A stretch of 64,000 nucleotides of DNA from Kushneria phyllosphaerae (GTDB taxonomy: Bacteria; Pseudomonadota; Gammaproteobacteria; Pseudomonadales; Halomonadaceae), in contig NZ_ONZI01000001.1 in the NCBI RefSeq assembly GCF_900312995.1, forward strand, positions 496,001 through 560,000, written 5' to 3'. This document shows, one piece after another, positions 1 to 8,062 of the stretch (position 1 is the first letter of the stretch; each line of letters opens with the position of its first letter). The notes beneath the pieces are model-generated. The model saw nothing but the letters and a program-made list of their open reading frames with translations. It had not been told where the DNA came from and ran no database searches. The position numbers were made by a program, and so were the translations under genes.

Positions 1-300
1 CTCGGCGCGGGCTTCGATCGCCTCGGCCACCTTGATCAGGATCGCTCGACGCTCCTTGCCCGGCGTTTTGCTCCAGGTTTTGAACGCCTTCTCCGCGGCC
101 TGTACGGCGCGGTCGATGTCGCTGGCCCCGCCGTGGGCGACGTGGGCCAGCGTCGAGAGATCCACCGGCGAGATGGTCTCAAACGTCTTGCCGGAGTCGG
201 CGGGCACCGACTCACCGTTGATGTGGTTTAAAACGCCCTGCTCGCGAAAGCGCTTCATGTAGTCCTGCGCGCGGGCAATGTTGTCGTTCAACTGGCTCAT
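1..300 (-). CDS. hpaE: 5-carboxymethyl-2-hydroxymuconate semialdehyde dehydrogenase, N-terminal part (cut by window edge)
   Basis: The first 100 residues of an aldehyde dehydrogenase are visible, starting MSQLNDNIARAQDYMKRF and running off the left edge. HpaE oxidises the ring-cleavage product of homoprotocatechuate (5-carboxymethyl-2-hydroxymuconic semialdehyde) with NAD in the cytoplasm. The visible part holds only the beginning of the NAD-binding domain (FETISPVD, then AVQAAEKAFKTW), so the catalytic Cys and Glu are outside the window. The specific name rests on the gene directly upstream being hpaF-like, 27 bases away, as in hpa operons. A GGAGG ribosome site lies just before the ATG. Another aldehyde dehydrogenase subfamily is possible from this fragment alone. 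Confidence 0.75.
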   Translation of the reverse strand, partial: MSQLNDNIARAQDYMKRFREQGVLNHINGESVPADSGKTFETISPVDLSTLAHVAHGGASDIDRAVQAAEKAFKTWSKTPGKERRAILIKVAEAIEARAE

Positions 301-327
301 CAGACATCCTCCAGAAATGGCATGGGC

Positions 328-714
328 TTACTGTCGGGACAGCCGGGCATGGATCGGGGTGTCCTTCCAGCTCAGCTCGGCATTGATTTCTCGAATTTCC
401 AGCGACAGGGCGAAGTGCGGCGTGGCCAGTACCTCGGACAACACCTGTTGTACGGCGCCAAAGAGGCGATCACCGGCGGCCTTGAGATCACTCTGCGCGC
501 GTCCGCTGCCGACACTCAGCGTCATGGCCAGAAAATCGTTGTCGGGATGATCATCGGCCACGATCCAGTGGTCAGCGGCAAAGGCCCGCACGCGAATGCC
601 GGCCCGCGGGAAGATCTTATCGGTGGCCATGATCTCCCAGGCCGCCCGACAGACCTCGCGGACATCCACATGCCGCTCAAGGGTGGGCGAATATTCGATA
701 TGCAGATGAGGCAT
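328..714 (-). CDS. hpaF: 5-carboxymethyl-2-hydroxymuconate delta-isomerase
   Basis: A 128-aa protein starting MPHLHIEYSPTLERHVD. HpaF is a tautomerase-superfamily trimer that isomerises 5-carboxymethyl-2-hydroxymuconate in the homoprotocatechuate meta-cleavage pathway. In this superfamily Pro1 is the catalytic base after Met removal. That is why I choose the ATG at 714 rather than the in-frame start 24 bases upstream: it puts Pro directly after Met and is preceded by AGGGAGAG. Length fits the family (about 125 aa). It is the first visible gene of the leftward operon with hpaE. The operators at 804-912 lie between it and the divergent hydroxylase gene. Confidence 0.85.
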   Translation of the reverse strand: MPHLHIEYSPTLERHVDVREVCRAAWEIMATDKIFPRAGIRVRAFAADHWIVADDHPDNDFLAMTLSVGSGRAQSDLKAAGDRLFGAVQQVLSEVLATPHFALSLEIREINAELSWKDTPIHARLSRQ

Positions 715-803
715 GTCACTCTCCCTGAAAAGGCCCAAGCACGGTAATGAGACGCTGGGCAGCTGCCCTGGACGATTCTCGTCGATTCGCTGACGTCTAA
801 CGT

Positions 804-821
804 TCGTTAATATATTAACGA
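804..821. promoter_or_regulatory. Perfect 18-bp palindromic operator in the hpa control region
   Basis: TCGTTAATATATTAACGA reads identically on both strands. It sits 90 bases upstream of hpaF and 312 bases upstream of the divergent hydroxylase. A GTTAA/TTAAC palindrome of this size is typical of a dimeric winged-helix repressor. The MarR-family HpaR is the known regulator of hpa operons, but no hpaR gene is in the window, so the cognate protein is inference. Confidence 0.6.
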
Positions 822-892
822 CATGATGGGGCGTTGGGTGTCAAGCCCTATCTTGGTCGTTAACGCGCATTATCAAACCGTCATTGATGGGT

Positions 893-912
893 ATCGTTTA
901 TAGATTAACGAT
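893..912. promoter_or_regulatory. Second, imperfect operator copy
   Basis: ATCGTT and AACGAT arms are separated by 8 bases and share the half-site of the perfect palindrome at 804-821. A third half-site-like TCGTTAACG lies at about 857-865. Three related sites across about 110 bases suggest cooperative or looping repression of the divergent promoters between hpaF and the hydroxylase. Nothing else is recognisable in the gene-free stretch 715-1132. Confidence 0.45.
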
Positions 913-1132
913 TGGACATCGTGATCGGCGGGAGAGGCGACCAAGGTAGGGGGTGAATTCATGAAAAGTGCAATCGAGGAGGCGTAAAACACATCCTCAA
1001 GGGGGCGGACGTTGCCCAGCATAAAAGGCACACGAGCCGTAGCGCGCCTTCAACCCGATCAAGGTGATGCGCGGCCCTGCGGCGACCGAGCGCCCATCGC
1101 GTCGGCACCGCCACCATTACGAGGACAGCATC

Positions 1133-3010
1133 ATGCAGTTTCATCACTACGGCTATGTGTCAGGCGACCCGCGCAGGCTACCGGCTCTGGGCGAGGGTAT
1201 TGACCGACCCGAGGCGCTGCCCGACGAGGTGGATGTTCTGATTATCGGCACCGGCCCTGCCGGCATGATCATGGCCGCCCAGCTGTCACGGTTTCCTCAC
1301 ATCCGTACCCGCATCATCGAGCGCCGCGCGGGCCGGCTTGAGATCGGCCATGCCGACGGCATTCAGGCGCGCAGCGTTGAAACCTTTCAGGCTTTCGGCT
1401 TTGCCGATCGCATCACCGCCGAGGCCTACCGCATCACCGAAATGGCGTTCTGGAAACCGGATCCGAATCAGCCCGATCACATTATCCGCACTGCGCGCAC
1501 GCCGGATGACCCGAAAGGCATCAGTGAATTTCCCCACCTGATCGTCAACCAGGCCCGGGTGCTCGACTATCTGGCCGAGGCGGCCCTCAATGCGCCGGGG
1601 CGAATCACGCCCGATTTCGGTTACGAATTCAGGGGCCTTGAAAGGGATGACACGCAGTCATACCCGCTTGGCGTGTCGCTTTACGCGGTGGCCGGTCCTG
1701 ACGAAGGCCGCGAGCGAGTCGTGCGTGCTCGCTACGTGGTGGGCTGCGATGGTGCTCGCAGTCAGGTGCGCAGTGCCATTGGCTGTACGTTGACCGGCGA
1801 TCAGGCCAATCACGCCTGGGGCGTAATGGACGTGCTGGCGGTCACCGATTTCCCCGACATCCGCACCAAATGTGCCATTCAATCCCGCTCCGGCGGCAGC
1901 ATTTTGCTGATTCCGCGCGAGGGCGGGCACCTGTTTCGCATGTATGTCGACCTGGGCGAAGTGCCTGCCGATGGCAGCAGTACGGCGCGCAATACACCCA
2001 TCGAGCAGATCATCAAAAGGGCCAACGAGATCCTTACGCCCTACACCCTCGACGTTCGAAATGTGGCCTGGCACAGCGTCTACGAAGTAGGACACCGTCT
2101 GACCAACCGCTTTGACGATATCGAGGACCCCGAGTCCGGGCGCCTGCCGCGGGTGTTTATCACCGGTGATGCCTGCCACACCCACAGTGCCAAGGCGGGT
2201 CAGGGCATGAACGTGTCGATGCAGGATGGTTTCAATCTGGGCTGGAAGCTCGGTTACGTGCTCTCAAACCGCAGTCCGGCCAGCCTGCTGTCGACCTACT
2301 CTGCCGAGCGTCAGGTCGTGGCGGCCAATCTGATCGCGTTCGACAGGCAGTGGTCGACGATGATGGCCAAACGCCCGGAAGAGTTCGAGGACCCGGGCGA
2401 ACTTGAAGCGTTTTACACCCGCACCATCGAGTTTCCGGCCGGCTTCATGACCGAATATGCGCCGTCGATGATCACCAACGATACCGAGCAGCAGTCGCAT
2501 GCCACCGGCTTCCCGGTCGGCAAGCGCTTCAAGTCGGCGATGGTGTCAAGGGTATGTGATGGCAACCCGCTTCAGCTCGGCCATCAGGCCCGGGCCGACG
2601 GTCGGTGGCGCCTTTATGTGTTTGCCGACGCTGCTCCCGCCGACGCGTCATCGCCGATACGACAGCTGGCCGAGTGGCTTGAGTCGTCGCCCCAGTCCCC
2701 GCTCAATGCGGCCCTCCCAGGCGGGGCGTGGATCGACTGGTTCGATATCAGGGTGATCTATCAGCAGCGCCATGAAGACGTGGCAATCATGCAGGTGCCG
2801 CAGGTGTTCAAGCCGACGGTGGGGCCCTTTGAACTGATGGACCTTGAAAACGTGTTTGGCGTGGCGCCCGACGAGGACATCTTCGATCTGCGCGGCATTG
2901 ATCGAGCCGGGGCGGTGGTGGTGGTGCGTCCCGATCAATACGTGGCCGATGTCCTGTCGCTTGAGGATACCGGGCGGCTGGCCGCGTTCTTCCAGCGTCT
3001 TCTGATCTGA
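1133..3010 (+). CDS. mobA: FAD-dependent 3-hydroxybenzoate 4-monooxygenase (MobA-like)
   Basis: A 625-aa flavoprotein aromatic hydroxylase. The Rossmann FAD motif GTGPAG is near residue 40, the WGVMDV segment is mid-protein, and the second FAD motif GDACHTHSAKAGQGMN precedes a C-terminal thioredoxin-like domain of the phenol hydroxylase family. The sequence along its length (start MQFHHYGYVSGDP, ARYVVGCDGARS, DVLAVTDFPDIR) resembles Comamonas MobA, which hydroxylates 3-hydroxybenzoate to protocatechuate with NADPH and O2. I chose the ATG at 1133, with GAGGA just upstream, over an earlier in-frame ATG at 1064, because family members begin MQFH. Substrate is inferred from family; phenol 2-monooxygenase-type activity is the alternative. 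Confidence 0.8.
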   Translation: MQFHHYGYVSGDPRRLPALGEGIDRPEALPDEVDVLIIGTGPAGMIMAAQLSRFPHIRTRIIERRAGRLEIGHADGIQARSVETFQAFGFADRITAEAYRITEMAFWKPDPNQPDHIIRTARTPDDPKGISEFPHLIVNQARVLDYLAEAALNAPGRITPDFGYEFRGLERDDTQSYPLGVSLYAVAGPDEGRERVVRARYVVGCDGARSQVRSAIGCTLTGDQANHAWGVMDVLAVTDFPDIRTKCAIQSRSGGSILLIPREGGHLFRMYVDLGEVPADGSSTARNTPIEQIIKRANEILTPYTLDVRNVAWHSVYEVGHRLTNRFDDIEDPESGRLPRVFITGDACHTHSAKAGQGMNVSMQDGFNLGWKLGYVLSNRSPASLLSTYSAERQVVAANLIAFDRQWSTMMAKRPEEFEDPGELEAFYTRTIEFPAGFMTEYAPSMITNDTEQQSHATGFPVGKRFKSAMVSRVCDGNPLQLGHQARADGRWRLYVFADAAPADASSPIRQLAEWLESSPQSPLNAALPGGAWIDWFDIRVIYQQRHEDVAIMQVPQVFKPTVGPFELMDLENVFGVAPDEDIFDLRGIDRAGAVVVVRPDQYVADVLSLEDTGRLAAFFQRLLI

Positions 3011-3042
3011 CCTCCCCTGCCTGAATCATCGACATCACACGA

Positions 3043-3069
3043 CGGCGGTACACCAGGGGCGTACCGCCG
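3043..3069. terminator. Hairpin downstream of the hydroxylase
   Basis: CGGCGGTAC pairs with GTACCGCCG across a 9-base loop, 33 bases after the hydroxylase stop. No T-run follows, so it is a stable 3-prime hairpin rather than a textbook intrinsic terminator. Confidence 0.4.
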
Positions 3070-3149
3070 CGATGTCTATGGGCAATGGCCATGAAAAATG
3101 CAATGGCAGAGGCCATGCCAAAAGCGCACGTATACAGAAAGTCGAATTG

Positions 3150-3161
3150 TTAACTTGTTAA
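3150..3161. promoter_or_regulatory. Possible operator upstream of the P450 fusion
   Basis: TTAACTTGTTAA (TTAAC arm, 2-base spacer, GTTAA arm) lies 138 bases before the P450 start. Its half-site resembles the GTTAA/TTAAC operators at 804-912, so the same type of repressor could act here. The match is short and the assignment is weak. Confidence 0.3.
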
Positions 3162-3298
3162 TGATTGAGTAGCCTGGTCATGTATCAGCGCCAACGATCG
3201 CCCGTGATCCAGCGTGACCTGGTGTGCTGAAGCCTCCATGACCCCTCAATGGCCATGGTCTGATGTCGCTTCAGTCACCCCTTTTTCGTGGAGGCTGC

Positions 3299-6200
3299 AT
3301 GAACCCGTCACTGAATGCTCGCCCTGCTCCCATAGCGGACTGGATCGATATCAAAACCCTCTATGAAGACCCGTACCCAATCTATCAGCGCCTTCGTCGC
3401 GACGGTGGCGTGCACTGGGTGCCCAGCGTCAATCGCTACCTGATCACAAGCTATGATGCGGTGATCGCCACCGAGCATGACCAGCAGACCTTTTCTGCCA
3501 ACGAACGTGACTCGCTGCAGATTCGGGCCATGGGTCATTCGATGCTGCGCCGTGATGATCCGGAGCACTATCGCGAACGGCGGCAGTGGCAGGATGTGTT
3601 CAAACCCAATGCGGTGAAAAACGTCTGGACGCAGACCTTTCACGACAAGGGGCGCGAGCAGCTGGCGCGGTTCATCGACAAGGGGCCGGGTGCCGATCTG
3701 ATATGGGACTTTTCGGCGCCCTTCGCGGCGGAATGCCTTAGATCGATGCTGGGGCTCTACAACGCCTCGGCCGAGGATCTGCAGCGCTGGTCGCAGACGC
3801 TGATTGATGCCACCGGCAACTACGCCGAGGACCCGGCGGTCTGGGTGGCGGGAAAACGCTCGTTTGATGAGGTCGATGTTGCGCTGGACGAGATGCTCGA
3901 GTGGCATCTCCATCACCGCGACCACTCCCTGATCTCATTGCTGCTCTCCTCGCCCGAGGATCAGATGCCAATCGAAAAGATTCGCGCCAACCTCAAGATG
4001 AGCATCGGCGGCGGGCTTAACGAGCCGCGCGACGCGCTGGGTGTGGCGGCCTGGGCGCTGCTGACTCATCCCGACCAGCGCCGGGCGGTAGAGCGTGATC
4101 CGGGCCTCTGGTCGACCGTGTTTGATGAAACCATTCGCTGGGTGGCCCCGATCGGACTCTATTCACGCCAGACTACCAAAAGGACCGTGCTGGCCGGGGT
4201 TGAACTGCCCGCCGGCGCGCGCCTTGGCATCTGTATTCTCTCGGCCAATCGCGATGAGTCGGTCTGGGCGCGCGCGGACGAATTCGACATTCACCGCGAG
4301 GTGAAACCGCATCTTGCCTTCAGCAAGGGTACCCACGTGTGTCTCGGCGCTCGGGCCGCGCGGGCGGAAGTCGCCGAGGTGGCGCTGCCGCTGTTGTTTG
4401 ATCATCTGAAAGGGCTCGCGCTGGACCCTGACCACGCGCCCACCATCGGTGGTTGGGTCTTTCGCGGCATGCTGTCGCTGCCGGTGACCTGGCGTGACGT
4501 CAAACCGCTCGGTAATGCGACCCGGGTAGCCGTCGGTGCCGCCGCTGCGGCGGCCGAGCAGGCGGCCACGCCGCATGTCGCCATCGTCGGCTCGGGACCG
4601 GCAGGCTGTTTTACGGCGAAGGAAATTCAGCGTCGCATGCCCGGTGTTCATATCGATCTCATCGATCGCCTGCCGGTGCCCTATGGGCTGCTGCGCTATG
4701 GCGTGGCCGGCGATCATCAGGGCACCAAGGCGGTGTCGCGTCAGTTTGATCGCCTGTTCGAGTCGCCGAACGTGCGCTTTATCGGCAACACCACCATCGG
4801 CAGGGAGGTTTCCTTCGAAGCCTTGCGCACCGGCTATGACGTGGTGGTGCTCGCCTCCGGTGCGTGCGCGGATCGTCGTCTGGACATTCCGGGCGAGGCC
4901 CTGACCGGCGTCTTCGGGGCAGGCTGTGTTACCCGCCGGCTCAACGGCCATCCGGATGAAACCGACACGCCAATCCTCGGCCGGCGTGTGGCGATTGTCG
5001 GACAGGGCAATGTGGCCATCGACGTGCTGCGCCTGCTCTCGATCCAGTCATCCGATCTCGAGGGCAGCGACATTGATGAGGCCGTGCATGACGCCCTGAC
5101 CTGCGAGATCGACACGCTTCATGTCATCGGGCGTTCGATCGCCGAGAAGGCCCGCTTCGATCCGGTGATGATTCGCGAGCTGGGTCGTTTTACAGGCATT
5201 CGCCATCGCCTGCACGGCGTTGACCTGCAGCGCGTGCCGGAGGGCAAGGATGCGCGGCTGGACGCCCTGCGTGCCCTTCCCGGGGCAAGTGGCAGCGAGC
5301 TTGAAGGTGAGCCACGCATGACGGTCGAATGGTGGTTCGAGGCAGTGCCCGAATGCATCAAGGGGCAGGCGCGGGTCGAGGCGCTGACGATGCGGTTTGA
5401 GGGTGAAACCGTGTCGCTGGCAGCAGACTCGGTGATTACGGCTATCGGCTTTGTGCCCGACTCGGGGAATGCGGTGTCAGGGGTGCTTGCCGAGCAGCCG
5501 GCTGCTTCCGAGAGCGGACGCATCGAGGCGGGGCTGTATCTGGCCGGCTGGCTGCGGCGTGGTGCCCGCGGCACGATTCCCGATCAGCGCAGTGATGCGC
5601 GGGCACTGGCCGGTGTGATCGGCGCTGACATCGCCACGGGAGAGGTGACCTGTTCGCGCAGTGGACTTGCGCCGCATATTGATGCCACCGATATCGACGG
5701 CTGGCGTCGGATTGATCACGTCGAATGTGCCCGGCCGGCCGCTGGCCGGGTGCGTACCAAGCTGGACACGCTCGAGGCCCTGCTTGAATCGGCGCGCAAC
5801 GCGTCACTGGTGATCCCGCGCGACGTTCAGGCGGCGGGCGGCGACGGCGACAGCCTGGGCAATCTGTCGGTCAGCATTTTGTTTGGTACCGAGTCTGGCA
5901 ATGCGGAGCTGGTGGCCGAGGAGCTCGAGCAGGCGCTCAACGGGCGCTGTGAGGTCACCGTGGCCGATCTGGGCGATATCGAGCCCGGGTCGCTCGACCC
6001 TGAGCGGTTTTATCTTGTCGTCTGCTCGACCTACGGTGACGGCGAGGTGCCCGGCGGCGCCATGGATTTTTATCAGACGCTGCGTGATGACGCTCCGAAT
6101 CTGGCCGGCATTCGCTTTGCATGTCTTGGGCTGGGCGACAGCAGCTACGCCAAAACCTACTCTCGCGGCGGCGAGCTGCTCACCGAAGCGCTCATGGCCT

Positions 6201-6331
6201 GCGGGGCTACACGAATCGGTGAGTTCGGGCGTCACGATGCCAGCGGCGCGCTTGCAGCAGGCGAGGTGGCGCTGGAGTGGATGGAGGGCGTGCTGGGCGT
6301 TCTGGTCGATGAGGCCCGGACACCGGCCTGA
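3299..6331 (+). CDS. Self-sufficient cytochrome P450 fused to an adrenodoxin-reductase-like module and a flavodoxin
   Basis: A 1010-aa three-part protein. Residues 1 to about 400 are a P450 with ExxR (ETIR, about 277-280), heme ligand Cys348 in FSKGTHVCLG, and an I-helix reading IGGGLNEPRD with Glu242 where most P450s have an acid-Thr pair. Residues about 425-850 form an FprA/adrenodoxin-reductase-like NADPH reductase: FAD motif VAIVGSGPAG near 427, PVPYGLLRYGVAGDH, and VAIVGQGNVAIDVLRLL. Residues 856-1010 are a flavodoxin (LFGTESGNAE, STYGDGEVPGG, LGLGDSSY). The EPRD I-helix recalls CYP255/GcoA aromatic O-demethylases, where Glu249 occupies this place. Neighbouring mobA makes a methoxy-aromatic substrate plausible, but this is inference. 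The ATG at 3299 has GGAGG eight bases upstream; the earlier ATG at 3263 lacks one. Confidence 0.9.
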   Translation: MNPSLNARPAPIADWIDIKTLYEDPYPIYQRLRRDGGVHWVPSVNRYLITSYDAVIATEHDQQTFSANERDSLQIRAMGHSMLRRDDPEHYRERRQWQDVFKPNAVKNVWTQTFHDKGREQLARFIDKGPGADLIWDFSAPFAAECLRSMLGLYNASAEDLQRWSQTLIDATGNYAEDPAVWVAGKRSFDEVDVALDEMLEWHLHHRDHSLISLLLSSPEDQMPIEKIRANLKMSIGGGLNEPRDALGVAAWALLTHPDQRRAVERDPGLWSTVFDETIRWVAPIGLYSRQTTKRTVLAGVELPAGARLGICILSANRDESVWARADEFDIHREVKPHLAFSKGTHVCLGARAARAEVAEVALPLLFDHLKGLALDPDHAPTIGGWVFRGMLSLPVTWRDVKPLGNATRVAVGAAAAAAEQAATPHVAIVGSGPAGCFTAKEIQRRMPGVHIDLIDRLPVPYGLLRYGVAGDHQGTKAVSRQFDRLFESPNVRFIGNTTIGREVSFEALRTGYDVVVLASGACADRRLDIPGEALTGVFGAGCVTRRLNGHPDETDTPILGRRVAIVGQGNVAIDVLRLLSIQSSDLEGSDIDEAVHDALTCEIDTLHVIGRSIAEKARFDPVMIRELGRFTGIRHRLHGVDLQRVPEGKDARLDALRALPGASGSELEGEPRMTVEWWFEAVPECIKGQARVEALTMRFEGETVSLAADSVITAIGFVPDSGNAVSGVLAEQPAASESGRIEAGLYLAGWLRRGARGTIPDQRSDARALAGVIGADIATGEVTCSRSGLAPHIDATDIDGWRRIDHVECARPAAGRVRTKLDTLEALLESARNASLVIPRDVQAAGGDGDSLGNLSVSILFGTESGNAELVAEELEQALNGRCEVTVADLGDIEPGSLDPERFYLVVCSTYGDGEVPGGAMDFYQTLRDDAPNLAGIRFACLGLGDSSYAKTYSRGGELLTEALMACGATRIGEFGRHDASGALAAGEVALEWMEGVLGVLVDEARTPA

Positions 6332-6386
6332 AAACCAGTGTTCTCAAAAGCATTGTCCTCAAAAGCAGTGTCATGTCATGACAACC

Positions 6387-6409
6387 AACCGGCCCCGTGC
6401 CGGTTTTTT
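6387..6409 (+). terminator. Intrinsic terminator after the P450 fusion
   Basis: AACCGGC pairs with GCCGGTT across a 5-base loop and runs into six T residues, 56 bases after the fusion stop codon. It separates this gene from the porin. Confidence 0.8.
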
Positions 6410-6579
6410 GATGTCGTCGCGTTGGCTCGGCAGCGCGGGGCCGGTTTTCGTCAGCGCCAGACAAGCGCTGCACTGTCGTGCTCGATAGTTTGTCATCAGA
6501 GGCGTTGCGCCTCGGCCCTGATTTTCACCATAAAGCGCGTCTCCACCAGGCGCGTCACAACAACAAGGGACGACTGCCC

Positions 6580-7923
6580 ATGATCACTCCACGCTATAGC
6601 CCCCTGCTGCCGCGGCTGGCCGCCGGTACTGTCATGACGCTGTCCATGTGCGGCAGCGTCTCGGCACTTGAGCTTTACAAGACGGCGGACACCACCGTCA
6701 ACCTGAACATTAACGGCATTGGTGGGGCGTTTCACAGCCAGAAGGGCTATGCCCAGTCGGAGACGGCCGAGGCCGGCGGGCGGGACTGGCAGGAAGGGTT
6801 TATCAAGTACGGACTGGAAGCAAGTCATACGCTGTCACCAACGCAGGGGACGCTCTATGGCAACGTGGCCTGGACGTCCAGCGCGACCTGGGGGCAGGGC
6901 GATGCAGGGGGCTTTACCACCGGTGATGAGCGTCGCACGCACATCGAGAATCTGTTTGCCGGCTGGAAATCCGGCGATCTGGTGCCGGCGCTGGGTCATG
7001 ACGGTATCGATATCTCCTTTGGTCGTCAGTACATCCAGGTCGGCGACGGCTTTTTGATCTCCGGTGACTCGCTCAACTTCGGCGATGGGGTGCTGGGCGG
7101 CGATCTCGACCGAGGTGGTGCCTACTATCTGGCCGCGCGGCAGTCCTTTGACAATACCGCCGTGGTACGACTGGGCGGCGATCAGGGCTGGCGCGGTGAT
7201 CTGATGTGGCTGAAGTCCGACAACCGGGCACAGGCCCGACCGGAGATGGCGGTAGGCACTCTGGAACATGTTGATGGCGACAATACGCTTGGGGCGACGT
7301 ACATCAAGGTTCTGGATACCGACAGCGACTACGCGTTTCTGTATCCGGACCGGGACGATACAAAAGTCTATAGCGTCTACGGCCACGGCAACGCCGGCGT
7401 TAAAAACCTGTTTCTGGCCGGTCAGTACGCCTTTCAGGACAAGGGCAACGACGACAGTGAAAACGCCTGGTATCTGGAGGCCGGCTGGACGTTTGATGAG
7501 CTGGCCTGGTCGCCCTACGTCAGCTATCGCTTCAGTCGCTTCTCCGAGGGCTATGACCCGCTGTTCTACGGCAACGGGAGAGCACTGGGGACATGGTTCC
7601 AGGGCGAGGTGGCGGCCAACTACGCCGGCCCCTTTGCGTCCAACGCGCGCGTTCATCAGGTCACGCTGACGCTCACGCCCGCTGAACAATTGAGCCTCGG
7701 AGTGATGGCCTATCGCTTTGACACCATTGATGCCAGTCAGGGCCCGAGACTGGATGGCAACGAGATTGATCTCTATGCCCACTGGGACATCACCGATCAA
7801 TGGTGGCTGATGCCGCTGCTGGGTCGCTACAAGCCGGATGAGTCGGTGGACAGCGGCGGTTCGCAGCTTGGTGGCAGCGGTACGAATTACTATACCCAGC
7901 TGATGGTCGGCTTCAATTTCTAG
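6580..7923 (+). CDS. Outer-membrane porin, probable aromatic substrate uptake channel
   Basis: A 447-aa protein with an N-terminal signal peptide (basic MITPRYSPLLPR, a hydrophobic stretch, cleavage likely after VSA in SVSALELYK). A long run of alternating beta-strand segments follows, and it ends in FNF; a terminal aromatic residue is typical of outer-membrane beta-barrels. Family assignment is not certain; it resembles gammaproteobacterial alginate-export/OprD-like barrels of about 420-460 aa. I chose the ATG at 6580 because it gives a clean signal peptide and has AAGGGA upstream; the frame stays open earlier. Its place between the P450 and feaB suggests uptake of aromatic substrates, which is contextual. 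Confidence 0.75.
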   Translation: MITPRYSPLLPRLAAGTVMTLSMCGSVSALELYKTADTTVNLNINGIGGAFHSQKGYAQSETAEAGGRDWQEGFIKYGLEASHTLSPTQGTLYGNVAWTSSATWGQGDAGGFTTGDERRTHIENLFAGWKSGDLVPALGHDGIDISFGRQYIQVGDGFLISGDSLNFGDGVLGGDLDRGGAYYLAARQSFDNTAVVRLGGDQGWRGDLMWLKSDNRAQARPEMAVGTLEHVDGDNTLGATYIKVLDTDSDYAFLYPDRDDTKVYSVYGHGNAGVKNLFLAGQYAFQDKGNDDSENAWYLEAGWTFDELAWSPYVSYRFSRFSEGYDPLFYGNGRALGTWFQGEVAANYAGPFASNARVHQVTLTLTPAEQLSLGVMAYRFDTIDASQGPRLDGNEIDLYAHWDITDQWWLMPLLGRYKPDESVDSGGSQLGGSGTNYYTQLMVGFNF

Positions 7924-8009
7924 TACTCGGCAGCCAGCGTCATGTGTCCGGCAGCGCAGGGCAAGCGCGTCACCTGCAGGACACATAGTCTGAGCCCATG
8001 TCATGTCGC

Positions 8010-8028
8010 GCGGCCCCTGAGGGGCCGC
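8010..8028 (+). terminator. Hairpin between porin and feaB
   Basis: GCGGCCCC and GGGGCCGC arms flank a TGA loop. The hairpin is strong but has no T-run. It probably stabilises or ends the porin transcript, 35 bases before the next gene. Confidence 0.5.
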
Positions 8029-8062
8029 CTCCATTGAAGCTGCGTATGCGCAGGAGATTGTC

